Source: Mycobacterium sp. PS03-16
GTDB lineage: Bacteria; Actinomycetota; Actinomycetes; Mycobacteriales; Mycobacteriaceae
Length of the DNA stretch: 64,000 nucleotides
Assembly: GCF_004570325.1 (NCBI RefSeq)
Contig: NZ_SPQO01000017.1
Coordinates: 1-64,000 of the forward strand
Direction: 5' to 3'
The translations under genes were made by a program, and so were the position numbers. Numbering within the stretch: the stretch's first letter is position 1; the number at the start of each line of letters is the position of its first letter. The notes beneath the pieces are model-generated. The model did no database searches and was not told where the DNA came from. It saw only the letters and a program-made list of their open reading frames with translations. Positions 45,548-56,397 of the stretch are shown here, piece by piece.

Positions 45548-47110
45548 TCACGAGTGGCCCGCGCCGAAACGGCGCGGGCCACTCGACGTTCCGGGCTGGG
45601 TGGCCAACGCGGCGCGGGCGAAGCGGCGCACTTCCTCCTTGGCGACCTTGCCGTTCGTCGTCAGTGGCAACGTATCGACGAACAACACGTGACGGGGCCG
45701 CTTGAACGCGCTGAGCCGAGACCGCACATGGGTGACGAGTTCGTCCGCGGCGGGACGGTCTTCGGCGGCTGCGACCACGACCGCGCAGATCGCCTCGCCC
45801 CAATAGTGGTCGGGCACGCCGACGACCGCGGCCATCTCGACGCCGGGATGCTCGACGAGCACGTCCTCCACCTCGCGCGACGACACGTTTTCGCCACCGG
45901 TCACCACGATGTCCTTGAGGCGGTCGACCACGTACAGCAGGCCGTCGTCGTCGATCCGGCCGATGTCACCGGTGGGCAGCCAACCGTCCGGGCTTGTTGC
46001 CGGCCGGTCGGGCCAGTACCGGGCCGCCACCTGGGCGCCCCGCACCTCGATCTCACCCACCTCGCCAGACCGCGGGCCGGTACTGGCGATGCGCACGGCA
46101 ACGCCCGGATGGGGGCGGCCGGCCGCGGCCAGCAACCCGGGTGAGCCGGCCAGCGCACGCCGGTGCGTGTCGGGATCGAGGAACGTGACGTTGCCTCCGG
46201 TTTCGGTCATCCCATAACCCTGGTGGAATTCCACGTCGAGGCGGTCGAGGGCGCGGCGGAGCAGATCGGCCGGCACAGCAGCGGACCCGTAGGCCACCGC
46301 ACGCAGCGTCGGCAGCGTCGTCCCCGTCTCGTCGAGGTGAGCCAGCAGCGCGTGCAACATGGTCGGCGCCAACGAGCACGACGTGACCCCGTGGGCGCGA
46401 ACGGTGGCGGCGAATTCGTCGGCGCGGAAACGATTCGCCAGCACCACGGTGGCGCCGACGGCGTGCTGAACCAGCATGTTGTACCCGGCGATGTGGCACA
46501 TCGGGAACGGCAGCAGGTACACCCCGCCGGGCGGCACCGCGCGCCCGATCACCGACCCCTGCACCGCGGCCAGCACCGAGCGGTGGGTGTGCGCAACGCC
46601 TTTCGGGGTGCCGGTCGAACCGCTGGTGAACAGCAGCCACGCCGGATCGTCGGGATCCGGCAGCGAGGTCACGTCGGAGTCGCTGTCGGCGGCCGGCCCC
46701 CACTGCGGCGAGTCGAGGGTCAGAGTGTGGCGCGCGTGCGGCACTGCGCCGAGGCGGTCGAGATGCGTTGCGTCGCCGACGACGACGGTGGGGTGGGTGA
46801 GGGCGAGCTGAGCCTGCTGCTCCGCGGGAGCGAGACGCTGGTTGATGAGTGTGAGGATCCGGCCCGCCCGGGGGACCCCGTAGTACAGCACCGCGTACGC
46901 GACGCTGTTGTCCCCGACAATCGCGATCCGGTCACCGGGATCGCTGTGCACCGATATCCACGCCGCCACCGACCGCACCATCCGGTCGAACCGCCCGAAC
47001 GTCACCGCCACCCCGTCTGGGCCGATGACCGCCACCCGGTCCGGATGGGCGCCGGCCCCGTGTGACACCAGGTCCGGGAGGAGCCGGGGCAGCCGGGCGG
47101 GTGTGGTCAT
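45548..47110 (-). CDS. AMP-forming acyl-CoA synthetase/ligase
   Basis: A 520-residue ANL-superfamily enzyme. P-loop LLFTSGSTGTPKGVAHTH, YGMTETGGNVTF, the adenylate-binding GWLPTGDIG and the C-terminal NGKVAKEE, whose Lys is catalytic, are all present. It activates a carboxylic acid as acyl-AMP and then thioesterifies it to CoA or a carrier. The chain is medium/long or aromatic; the substrate is not predictable. ATG 47110 or ATG 47116 is the start. It lies alone, tail-to-tail with csbD. Confidence 0.9.
   Translation of the reverse strand: MTTPARLPRLLPDLVSHGAGAHPDRVAVIGPDGVAVTFGRFDRMVRSVAAWISVHSDPGDRIAIVGDNSVAYAVLYYGVPRAGRILTLINQRLAPAEQQAQLALTHPTVVVGDATHLDRLGAVPHARHTLTLDSPQWGPAADSDSDVTSLPDPDDPAWLLFTSGSTGTPKGVAHTHRSVLAAVQGSVIGRAVPPGGVYLLPFPMCHIAGYNMLVQHAVGATVVLANRFRADEFAATVRAHGVTSCSLAPTMLHALLAHLDETGTTLPTLRAVAYGSAAVPADLLRRALDRLDVEFHQGYGMTETGGNVTFLDPDTHRRALAGSPGLLAAAGRPHPGVAVRIASTGPRSGEVGEIEVRGAQVAARYWPDRPATSPDGWLPTGDIGRIDDDGLLYVVDRLKDIVVTGGENVSSREVEDVLVEHPGVEMAAVVGVPDHYWGEAICAVVVAAAEDRPAADELVTHVRSRLSAFKRPRHVLFVDTLPLTTNGKVAKEEVRRFARAALATQPGTSSGPRRFGAGHS
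45551..45585. terminator. Terminator after csbD
   Basis: A perfect 16-bp stem (45551-45566 with 45570-45585) with loop AAA, ten bases after the csbD stop. It lies inside the last codons of the opposing ligase gene, so it may serve both strands. Confidence 0.85.
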
Positions 47111-47143
47111 ACCCAAGATCTACCCGACGAACTGCCGCGCGGG

Positions 47144-49015
47144 TCAGTAGGGGATGGTCACCGTCAGCGTGGTGCCCACACCGGCCGGACTGGCGACCTC
47201 CAGGCGACCGGCGACCGCTTCGACGCGGTCCTTGAGTCCGATCAACCCGGATCCCGCCGACGCGTCGGCACCGCCGATGCCGTCGTCGGCGACGGAGAGC
47301 CGCAGCGTGTCGTCGTCGGCGATGACGCACACCGTCACCGCGCCGGCGCGTGCGTGCTTGGCGGCGTTGGTCAGCGCCTCGGCCACCACGTAGTACGCCG
47401 CTACCTCCACGGATTCGGGTAGCCGGCCGTCGACCCGGACGTCGAGTTCCACCGGGACTGGGGAGCGGCGCGCCAAGGTGCGCACAGCGGGACCGAGACC
47501 ACCGCGCGACAGGATGGCCGGGTGGATGCCACGGGACAGCTCCTGCAGATCGCGGTGCAGGCCGGCCAGTCCGGACACCACCTTGTCCAGTGCCGCATGG
47601 ACGTCGTGCGCGTCGGCGGGCAGCGACGCGTCGAGCGCGCGCACCTCCAGCCCGAGTGACACGATGCGTTGCTGGGCGCCGTCGTGCAGATCGCGTTCGA
47701 ACCCGCGACGGGCGTGATCGGCGGCGGTGATGATGCGTTTGCGAGAAGCCTGCAGTTCGGCTCGGGTCTCGGCGTTGGCGATCGCGGTGGCGACCAGGTC
47801 GGCGAAGTCACTCACCCGCGCCTCACATTCCGCTGGGATCGGGTCGGCGGTGGTGGACCCGACCAGCAGGGCACCGCGCACCCGGCCGTCCACGATCACC
47901 GGCGCCCCGACACCGGCGCGGACACCGAGCCCGCGCAACCGGTGAGCGATCGGTCCGTCGGAGGACGAGTAGTCGTCGATGCGGGCCGGCTCCGCGGTGC
48001 GACGGATCCGTGCGCACAACGTGTCCCCGGACGTGGGCAGCCGCTCGCCGACGGTCAGCGCGCCGTCGCGCACGCTGTCCCGGCCGGCCAGCACCACGCA
48101 CGTGTCATCGCTGTCGAAGTCGACGAGCGTCACGTGTTCGACGTCGAGGCCGCCGGCCAGTTCGGTCACCGCGGCCGGATAGACCTCCGCGGGGTCGGCG
48201 CCGCGCGCCACCAGCGTGGCGACGCGGCGCAGCGCGGTCTGCTGATCGGCGAGCGCGCTGATCTCGGCATGGCTGGCCTCGAGCTCGGCGGTGATCTGCT
48301 GCCGGTCCCGGGTCGCCACCAGCAGCGACTCCAGCGATCCGAGCATGCGCTGGACGCGCTGCCGCGCATCCCGTTTCAGGTTCGCGGGGACCAGCAGCGT
48401 GCCGATCCGCGTCGCGCCGTCGGCGAGCGGGATCGCGGTGCGCTGCGCATCGCCCGGCAATTCCCCGAGCGCGAGTTCGGCGAACGGCAACTCGAGCACC
48501 TCGGCGATGCGCCGGCCGGCGTTGTCCAGTGCGGCCCGCAGGTCCCCCGTGCCGAGCGTCGAGCGGGCGAGTTCGGCGGAAAGATCGGCCTCCAACCGCC
48601 GCTGCTCGGCTTCGGCAGCGCGCAACCGCGCCTGTCCGGCGAGCACATTGGCCAGCAGCGCCATCGGCAGGAAGACGAACACCGCGGGCGCCAGGCTGTC
48701 GGTGCCCTCGAGATGGAAGTACACGTACACCAGCGCGCTCGCCAACGACGTCGACACCGCCAGCCCGAAGCCCCAGCCGGCCGAGACCACCAGGACACCG
48801 AGCAGGAACAGTGCGCCGAAGGCGTTCTCCGGGGCGACCCGCTTGAGCTGCAGCACCAGCAGGGTCTCGGCGACGATGAACGTCACCGCGACGACGACAC
48901 CGAGCCACAGCGGCGGCGCGGTGGGGCGCAACACCACCTTGAGCAGCCGGCTGGGCACCGATTGCGGGTCGCCGGTGTAGTGCACCGGCTGATGGTACGG
49001 CGCGCACCTGGACAT
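47144..49015 (-). CDS. NarL/DesK-type sensor histidine kinase
   Basis: A 623-residue membrane kinase. Three or four N-terminal helices (about 35-120) resemble the DUF4118/KdpD-type sensor, then a coiled coil, a GAF domain (about 270-420), HisKA_3 dimerisation with the phospho-His in FERDLHDGAQQR, and HATPase_c with NAAKHARAG and DDGIGG. The usual partner is a NarL-type response regulator, but none is adjacent, so it is an orphan here. ATG 49015 has GCGGTAAGCG upstream. Confidence 0.9.
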   Translation of the reverse strand: MSRCAPYHQPVHYTGDPQSVPSRLLKVVLRPTAPPLWLGVVVAVTFIVAETLLVLQLKRVAPENAFGALFLLGVLVVSAGWGFGLAVSTSLASALVYVYFHLEGTDSLAPAVFVFLPMALLANVLAGQARLRAAEAEQRRLEADLSAELARSTLGTGDLRAALDNAGRRIAEVLELPFAELALGELPGDAQRTAIPLADGATRIGTLLVPANLKRDARQRVQRMLGSLESLLVATRDRQQITAELEASHAEISALADQQTALRRVATLVARGADPAEVYPAAVTELAGGLDVEHVTLVDFDSDDTCVVLAGRDSVRDGALTVGERLPTSGDTLCARIRRTAEPARIDDYSSSDGPIAHRLRGLGVRAGVGAPVIVDGRVRGALLVGSTTADPIPAECEARVSDFADLVATAIANAETRAELQASRKRIITAADHARRGFERDLHDGAQQRIVSLGLEVRALDASLPADAHDVHAALDKVVSGLAGLHRDLQELSRGIHPAILSRGGLGPAVRTLARRSPVPVELDVRVDGRLPESVEVAAYYVVAEALTNAAKHARAGAVTVCVIADDDTLRLSVADDGIGGADASAGSGLIGLKDRVEAVAGRLEVASPAGVGTTLTVTIPY

Positions 49016-49112
49016 CGCTTACCGCTAGCCGGTAGCCGGCTTGGCGGTCAGCGTTGACGACTCCGAGCTTCCCGAGGCGCAGGGTTAGGGGCAGGTCGAA
49101 GGGAGAGACGCC

Positions 49113-49139
49113 ATGACAATCGCCGCCGATGAGCGCTGA
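49113..49139 (+). promoter_or_regulatory. 8-codon upstream ORF with strong ribosome site
   Basis: ATGACAATCGCCGCCGATGA opens MTIAADER and ends TGA at 49137-49139, eight codons. GGGAGAG lies five bases before its ATG. The real oxidase start (49129) sits inside it in another frame with no ribosome site of its own. It may feed ribosomes by re-initiation. Confidence 0.45.
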
Positions 49140-51417
49140 GATGCCGGCGGCACCGGCCGTCGGACGGCCGGTGCCTCGCGTCGAGGCCCGCGACAAGGTG
49201 ACCGGCGCCGCGCGGTACGCCGCGGACACGGTCCTCGACGGCGTCGCGCACGCGGTGCTGGTGCAGTCGCAGATCGCCCACGGCGAGGTGCGCGCGGAAT
49301 CGCTGACGGCAGGCGCACAGCGCGTGTCCGCCGCCCCGGGGGTCCTGCACGTGCTCACCCCGCTGAACTGCCCGCCGCTCGCGCTGTTGCCGACGGAGCT
49401 CACCGACGACCTCCCGCTGGAACGCCGCCCGCCCCTGTCGGACCTCTCGGTGCAGCACGTCGGACAGCACCTGGCCGTCGTCGTCGCCGACACGCTCGAG
49501 AACGCGGCGGCGGCAGCGGAGCTGATGAGCCTGGAGTACGACGTGCGGCCGGCGCTGTCGTCGGCCCGAGCGGTCCTCGACCAGCCGGACGGGCCCGACG
49601 GCGCCGAGCCGGTGCGGCGCGGCGCCTACCGGCCGGACCACTTCGTGAAACTCGAAGAGGAGAAGCTGCAGGACCGGCGCGGCCTGCACGCCGCGCCCGA
49701 GTCGCCGGTGCGAATGGACGCGCAGTACCGGACGCCGGTCAACACCCACTACCCGATCGAGTTGGCCTCGACCATCGCGGTGTGGGACGACGACGCGCTG
49801 ACCGTCTACGACAGCACCCGATGGCTCACCGGCGAACGCGCCGCGCTGGCCGCCTGGCTCGGATTGCCCGAGGAGCGAGTGCGGGTGGTGTCACCGCTGG
49901 TGGGCGGCGCGTTCGGCTCGAAGAGCTTCCTGTGGATGCACGTGGTGCTGTGCGCCGTGGCGGCGCGTGAGGTGGGCAGGCCGGTCAAGCTCGTGCTGAC
50001 CCGCGCCCAGATGTTCAGCTCGACGGGGCATCGCCCGCGCACCGAACAACGCGTCACGCTGGCGGCCCGCGCTGACGGCGTGCTGGCCAGCACCGAACAG
50101 CACACGCTGACCGAGACCTCGACGGTCGCGCATTTCTGCGAACCGGCCGGCTTGTCTGCGCGGACCCTGTATCACTCACCCCGCCTGGTGGTGTCGCACA
50201 CCGTGGCCCGCATCAACGCGCCGACGCCCTGTTTCATGCGGGGTCCCGGCGAAGCGCCCGGGCTGTTCGCGCTCGAAGTGGCGATGGACGAACTCGCGGC
50301 CGCCGCGGGAGTCGACCCGCTCGAGGTGCGGCTGTGCAACCACGCCGACCACGATCAGGCCAGCGGCCGGCCGTGGTCGGGTAAGCACCTCATCGAGTGT
50401 TACCGGCAGGGCGCCGAGCGGTTCGGATGGAGTGAGCGGCCACGCGCGGCCCGGGCGATGCGCCGCAACGGGGTGCAGGTGGGCTGGGGTATGGCCACTG
50501 CGACGTATCCCGGTCGTCGCATGCCCGCGAGTTGCCGGGTCCGCACGCGTGTCGACGGCAGCGTCGAATTCGCCTCGGCCACACATGAAGTCGGCACCGG
50601 TGTACGAACGGTGATGACGCAGATCGCCGCCGACGGGTGCGGCCTGCCGCTCGCCGCGGTCACGTTTCGGTCGGGTGATTCCCACTACCCCGACGCCCCG
50701 TACTCCGGGGCGTCGCAGACCAGCGCGACGGTCGGCTCGGCGGTGCAGCTGGCCGCGGGGACCTGGAAGCGCCGGCTGCTCGACTGGGTGATGTCGGTGG
50801 ACGGTGTCCGCGCGGCGGCCGACGGGCTCGATATCCGCGACGGTGCGGTGGTCGGGCGCGACGGGCGGCGTGTGCTGTCAGTGGCCGACGTGCTGCGGCA
50901 TGGCGGTGAGGCGCTGTCGGAGGTGTTGTCGTTCACCGTGCGCAGTGAGGGTGCCACGGACGGCGCCGCGGTGTCCCAGTCGTTCGGCGCTCACTTCTGC
51001 GAAGTGACGGTCGACGAGGAGATCGGCAGGGCGACCGTCACCCGGTGGGTCGCGGTAATGGACTGCGGCCGGGTGCTCAACCCGGCGCTGGCCCGCAACC
51101 AGGTAATGGGCGGTATCACGTTCGGGCTGGGCATGGCACTGATGGAACAGGTCCCGTACGACCCGAACACCGCGCAGCTGATCGGGGAGTACTACGTGCC
51201 GACCCATGCCGATCGGCCCGATTTCGACATCAGCTTCGTCGACGTGCCGGATTACGCGCTCGACCCTGTCGGCGTGCGGGGGATCGGTGAGATCGGTGGC
51301 TGCGGAGTGCCCGCCGCGATCGCCAATGCCGTGCACCACGCGACGGGGAAGCGGCTGCGAGAGCTGCCGATCACAGTGGAGATGCTCATGAGCGCAAGCG
51401 ATTCGGAGGATTCGTGA
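49129..51417 (+). CDS. Molybdopterin subunit of aldehyde oxidase (PaoC/XdhA-like)
   Basis: A 762-residue large subunit of the xanthine oxidase family. Moco-binding segments are VGGAFGSKSFLW, FMRGPGEAPGLFALE (the PaoC-type form, where xanthine dehydrogenases carry a different loop), GVDPLEVRL, SGASQTSATVGSAV, and the catalytic Glu721 in GVRGIGEIGGCG. The MRxPGEAxG loop argues for a broad aldehyde oxidase and not xanthine dehydrogenase. It is followed by FeS and FAD subunits with overlaps of four bases. No XdhC/PaoD-type Moco-insertion gene is adjacent. Confidence 0.9.
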   Translation: MSAEMPAAPAVGRPVPRVEARDKVTGAARYAADTVLDGVAHAVLVQSQIAHGEVRAESLTAGAQRVSAAPGVLHVLTPLNCPPLALLPTELTDDLPLERRPPLSDLSVQHVGQHLAVVVADTLENAAAAAELMSLEYDVRPALSSARAVLDQPDGPDGAEPVRRGAYRPDHFVKLEEEKLQDRRGLHAAPESPVRMDAQYRTPVNTHYPIELASTIAVWDDDALTVYDSTRWLTGERAALAAWLGLPEERVRVVSPLVGGAFGSKSFLWMHVVLCAVAAREVGRPVKLVLTRAQMFSSTGHRPRTEQRVTLAARADGVLASTEQHTLTETSTVAHFCEPAGLSARTLYHSPRLVVSHTVARINAPTPCFMRGPGEAPGLFALEVAMDELAAAAGVDPLEVRLCNHADHDQASGRPWSGKHLIECYRQGAERFGWSERPRAARAMRRNGVQVGWGMATATYPGRRMPASCRVRTRVDGSVEFASATHEVGTGVRTVMTQIAADGCGLPLAAVTFRSGDSHYPDAPYSGASQTSATVGSAVQLAAGTWKRRLLDWVMSVDGVRAAADGLDIRDGAVVGRDGRRVLSVADVLRHGGEALSEVLSFTVRSEGATDGAAVSQSFGAHFCEVTVDEEIGRATVTRWVAVMDCGRVLNPALARNQVMGGITFGLGMALMEQVPYDPNTAQLIGEYYVPTHADRPDFDISFVDVPDYALDPVGVRGIGEIGGCGVPAAIANAVHHATGKRLRELPITVEMLMSASDSEDS

Positions 51418-51935
51418 CCGACCATAGGGTGGAGTTGACCGTAAACGGGGTGCGACGGACGGTGGCGACGGACGTCCGCTCGACGCTGCTCGACACGCTG
51501 CGGGAGCGAATGCACCTGACCGGGACCAAGAAGGGCTGCGACCACGGGTTGTGCGGGGCCTGCACGGTATCGGTCGACGGGGAGCGCGTGCTGAGCTGCC
51601 TGACTCTTTTGGCGTCGGTGGACGGCGCCGAGGTACGGACCATCGAAGGCGTAGCCGAGGGCGACGAACTGCACCCCGTGCAGCAGGCCTTCGTCGACCA
51701 CGACGCGTTCCAGTGCGGCTACTGCACGCCCGGACAGATCACGTCGGCGGTGGCGCTGCTGCGCGAGCATGCCCGCGGCGACCTGTCCGCAGTGTCGTTC
51801 GACCGGTGTCCGGGCGCGGGTGATGAGTTGTCCTACAGCGAGATCCGAGAGCGCATGGCCGGGAACATCTGCCGGTGCGGGGCGTACGCCAACATCGTCG
51901 CGGCCATCGCCGCCGTCGCGAAGTCCGCGCCGTGA
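51414..51935 (+). CDS. 2Fe-2S subunit of aldehyde oxidase (PaoA-like)
   Basis: A 173-residue small subunit with two [2Fe-2S] clusters. The plant-ferredoxin-type motif KKGCDHGLCGACTV plus VLSCLT binds the first, and the FQCGYCTPGQ/NICRCGAY motif the second. There is no Tat signal or N-terminal extension, so the complex is cytoplasmic, unlike E. coli PaoA. GTG 51414 overlaps the large-subunit stop. It passes electrons from Moco to FAD. Confidence 0.93.
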   Translation: MTDHRVELTVNGVRRTVATDVRSTLLDTLRERMHLTGTKKGCDHGLCGACTVSVDGERVLSCLTLLASVDGAEVRTIEGVAEGDELHPVQQAFVDHDAFQCGYCTPGQITSAVALLREHARGDLSAVSFDRCPGAGDELSYSEIRERMAGNICRCGAYANIVAAIAAVAKSAP

Positions 51936-52933
51936 GGCCGTTCCGCTTCCACCGGGCGGCCAGCGTCGACGACGCCGTGCAGATGTGCGCGGTCACCGGT
52001 GGCCACTACTACGCGGGTGGCACCAACCTGCTGGACCTGATGAAGAACGGCGTCGAGACGCCGGCCGATCTGATCGACGTGCGACGGCTCGCCCTCGGCG
52101 AGATCAGGGAGAACTCCGACGGCGCAGTGGTGCTGGGCGCGACCGCGACCAACAGTGCGGTGGCCAACCATCCGCTGGTCCGCACCCGGTACCCCATGCT
52201 CTCGCAGGCCATCCTGTCCGGCGCCACCACACAGTTACGCAACATGGCCACCGTCGGCGGGAACCTCATGCAGCGGACGCGATGCCCGTACTTCATGGAC
52301 CCGGCATTCACCGCGTGTGACAAGCGGTCACCGGGATCGGGGTGCGGCGCCCGCGCCGGCCTGCACCGCGAACATGCGATCTTCGGGGCGGACGGAAGCT
52401 GTGTCGCCGTGCAACCCTCGGATATGGCGGTCGCGCTGCGGGCCCTCGACGCGTCCGTGCATGTTCACGGTCCGGACGGCTCTCGGGTGATCGCGGTGGC
52501 GGACTTCTTCCGGCTGCCCGGTGACGAACCCGGCCGGGACAACACACTGCGGCCGGGGGAACTGATCACCGCCGTGGTACTGCCGCCGTCGCCATTTGGG
52601 GCGCACAGCTGGTACCTGAAGGTGCGCGACCGGCACAGTTACGCCTTCGCGTTGGTGTCGGTCGCCGCAGGGCTGGAGGTCGTCGACGGTGTGGTGCGCT
52701 CCGCGTCGCTGGCCATGGGGGGTGTGGCCGCGCGGCCGTGGCGGGTGCCCGCCGCCGAGGCCCTCATGGTGGGGCAGACGCCGAGCGTCGCAACCTTCAA
52801 GGCGGCAGCCCAGGCGTTCATGACTGACGCAGAGCCGTTGCCGCAGAACGCCTTCAAGGTCGACCTCGGCTACCACAGCGTGGTGCGCGCGCTGCGGACC
52901 GCCGCCGTGGGCGGCGGTGTCGTCAGCGCATGA
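51932..52933 (+). CDS. FAD subunit of aldehyde oxidase (PaoB-like)
   Basis: A 333-residue FAD-binding subunit. The FAD loops are YYAGGTNLLDLMKNGV and TTQLRNMATVGGNLMQ. An insertion with Cys residues (TRCPYFMDPAFTACDKRSPGSGCGA) matches the extra 4Fe-4S site of PaoB. The C-terminal CO-dehydrogenase-like domain ends normally. GTG 51932 overlaps the FeS-subunit stop by four bases. Tail-to-tail with the 13E12 gene, 13 bases apart. Confidence 0.92.
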   Translation: MRPFRFHRAASVDDAVQMCAVTGGHYYAGGTNLLDLMKNGVETPADLIDVRRLALGEIRENSDGAVVLGATATNSAVANHPLVRTRYPMLSQAILSGATTQLRNMATVGGNLMQRTRCPYFMDPAFTACDKRSPGSGCGARAGLHREHAIFGADGSCVAVQPSDMAVALRALDASVHVHGPDGSRVIAVADFFRLPGDEPGRDNTLRPGELITAVVLPPSPFGAHSWYLKVRDRHSYAFALVSVAAGLEVVDGVVRSASLAMGGVAARPWRVPAAEALMVGQTPSVATFKAAAQAFMTDAEPLPQNAFKVDLGYHSVVRALRTAAVGGGVVSA

Positions 52934-52946
52934 CGTTTTCGGGGCG

Positions 52947-54452
52947 CTAGTTGTCGTCCTCCCCGTCGTCCCCGTTGTCCTCGTTGTCGTTGTTGGTGGT
53001 GGTGAGGTAGCGGTGGGGGTGGTGGGTGTGGTTGATGCGGTGTTGGCCGGTGTCGAGGTGGGGTGGGGGGATCCATTCGGTGCGGCCGTTGCGGCGTTGG
53101 GTGGTGTAGCCGGTGTGTTCGATGAGGTGGTTGTCGGGGTGGCAGGCCAGGGCGAGGTCGGTGATGTCGGTGCGGCCGCCTTTGGCCCAGTCTTGTTGGG
53201 CGTGGTGGGCGTGGCAGTTGTAGAAGTTGGCGGTGCAGCCGGGGCGGGTGCAGCCGAGGTCGCGGGCGAATAGGGCGAGGCGTTGGGCGGTGGTGGCGCA
53301 GCGTTTGGCGCGGCCGAGGTAGAGGGGTTCTTCGGTGTGGTCGTCGAAGACGGCGAGGTAGTGGCGTGCGCCTGCGGCGTAGCGGATGAGGTCGCGGACG
53401 GGCAGGCGGGTGCCGCCGGCGGTGCGGGCGTAGCCGGCGGCTTTTTCCAGGTCGTCGAGGGTGGTGGTGACGACGATGCTGGCGGGTAGGCCGTGGCGGG
53501 TGCCCAGGGCGCCGGAGGACAACGCGAGCCGCAGGCCGGCTTTGAGTGCGTCGTAGTCGCGTTGGCTTTTGGTTTCGCGCTCCAGCCAAGGGAATACGGG
53601 AGGGTCGGGGGCCGGATCGGACAGGGCCGGGTGGTCATCGGGCGGGTCGGACGGGGCCGGGTCGTTGGTGATCACGGTGTGTTCCGGCGCGGCGTCGGCT
53701 GGGTCGTCGGCTGGGGTGTTGTCGGTGGGCTGGGCGGGCTCGTTGTCGGGCTGGGCGGGCTCGCCGTTGTAGTGGGCGATGAGGGCGTCGAGCAGGGCGC
53801 GGCCTTCGGGGTCGAGGAGGCCGGTGAGGGTGCTCATGCCGTCGCGTTGTTGGGGGCCGATGCGGATGAAGCGTTTGCGTTGTTGTTCGTCGTAGTCGGG
53901 TTCGGGGCCGTCTTCGTCGATGCAGTCCAGCAGTGTTTTGGCGGCCTTGTCGAGCTGGTGGGGATCGAGGCCGGCGGCGAGGCGGGCCAAGGTGTGTTCG
54001 GTGTCGGTGCGGGTCTGGTTGTCGACCCACAGCGGCAGGCTGGTGAGGAAGGTTTTGATGTGGCGGACGTGGGCGGGGCTGATGTCGCCGCGGGCCAGGG
54101 CGGCGGCGGTGGCGGCCATCTGCGGCTCGAGTGTCTCCCCGGACAAGGTCCAGCGGGGGCCGAGGCGGGCGGCGTCGTTGATCCGGGCGGCGGCCGCGTC
54201 GGGGGCCAGGTGCAGCAGCTCGACCAGGACATTCTTGGCCGAGGCCCCATCGAAGTCATCGAAGGTGAGGGTGTGGCACAACGCGGCGAGCACGGTGTGG
54301 CCGAGGGCGTGTTGGCGGTTGAGGGCGCGTTCGTAGCGGGCGGCCAGGTGGGCGACTTGGCGGCCGGTCAGCAGCTGGTAGGGCAGGGCGGCGAGCGCGT
54401 CGGTGGCGCGTTCGAACGCGGTCACCGTGGCGTCGACGTCCTCCCATTCCAT
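52947..54452 (-). CDS. REP13E12-family HNH endonuclease-like protein (DUF222)
   Basis: A 501-residue protein. The N-terminal DUF222 region (about 30-230) and a Pro/Asp-rich linker precede a C-terminal HNH motif: GCTRPGCTANFYNCHAHH and CHPDNHLIEH. It ends in an Asn/Asp-rich low-complexity tail. Members (REP13E12 in M. tuberculosis) are repeated and act as phage attachment targets. ATG 54452 is only four bases from a perfect SOS box, so the message is probably leaderless or very short-leadered; the TTG at 54482 is unlikely. The coding strand is strikingly C/A-rich compared with neighbours. Confidence 0.9.
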   Translation of the reverse strand: MEWEDVDATVTAFERATDALAALPYQLLTGRQVAHLAARYERALNRQHALGHTVLAALCHTLTFDDFDGASAKNVLVELLHLAPDAAAARINDAARLGPRWTLSGETLEPQMAATAAALARGDISPAHVRHIKTFLTSLPLWVDNQTRTDTEHTLARLAAGLDPHQLDKAAKTLLDCIDEDGPEPDYDEQQRKRFIRIGPQQRDGMSTLTGLLDPEGRALLDALIAHYNGEPAQPDNEPAQPTDNTPADDPADAAPEHTVITNDPAPSDPPDDHPALSDPAPDPPVFPWLERETKSQRDYDALKAGLRLALSSGALGTRHGLPASIVVTTTLDDLEKAAGYARTAGGTRLPVRDLIRYAAGARHYLAVFDDHTEEPLYLGRAKRCATTAQRLALFARDLGCTRPGCTANFYNCHAHHAQQDWAKGGRTDITDLALACHPDNHLIEHTGYTTQRRNGRTEWIPPPHLDTGQHRINHTHHPHRYLTTTNNDNEDNGDDGEDDN

Positions 54453-54455
54453 GTC

Positions 54456-54471
54456 TCGAACACTAGTTCGA
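54456..54471 (-). promoter_or_regulatory. LexA SOS box
   Basis: TCGAACACTAGTTCGA is an exact TCGAAC-N4-GTTCGA mycobacterial SOS box, four bases before the ATG of the 13E12 gene. It predicts LexA repression and DNA-damage induction, as known for M. tuberculosis 13E12 genes. Confidence 0.85.
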
Positions 54472-54560
54472 GGGTCCGACAAAACCGGGCCGCCGAGTGA
54501 CTACAGGAACCAAAGTGACACAAATTCTTTCGCACTACTTGCAGTGCACGTTCACCCGTC

Positions 54561-54623
54561 CGCGAGCGTGCGCAGAATGCCGCGAAACACCGGCGTGTCG
54601 AGCATCAAACACGCACGCTCGCG
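54561..54623. repeat. 12-bp inverted repeat around a 39-bp loop
   Basis: CGCGAGCGTGCG at 54561-54572 and its exact complement CGCACGCTCGCG at 54612-54623 lie in the gap between the FadD and 13E12 genes. The arms resemble the widespread GCGAGCGTGC intergenic element of mycobacteria (from memory). It is too far apart for a good terminator, more like a small mobile or palindromic repeat. Confidence 0.6.
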
Positions 54624-54650
54624 CGGAAGTAGAGGACGCGCGGAAGTAGA
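54621..54650. repeat. Direct repeat GCGCGGAAGTAGA, two copies
   Basis: Two exact copies of 13 bases at 54621-54633 and 54638-54650, period 17, next to the right arm of the inverted repeat. They may mark a duplication of a target or insertion. Confidence 0.5.
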
Positions 54651-54686
54651 AGAGAGGCCGGTACGCCCGCTGCTAGAGGACGCGGC

Positions 54687-56363
<1,677 letters not shown>

Positions 56364-56397
56364 ACATCGGCCGATTGGCCGTATGGTCGCGGACGCG

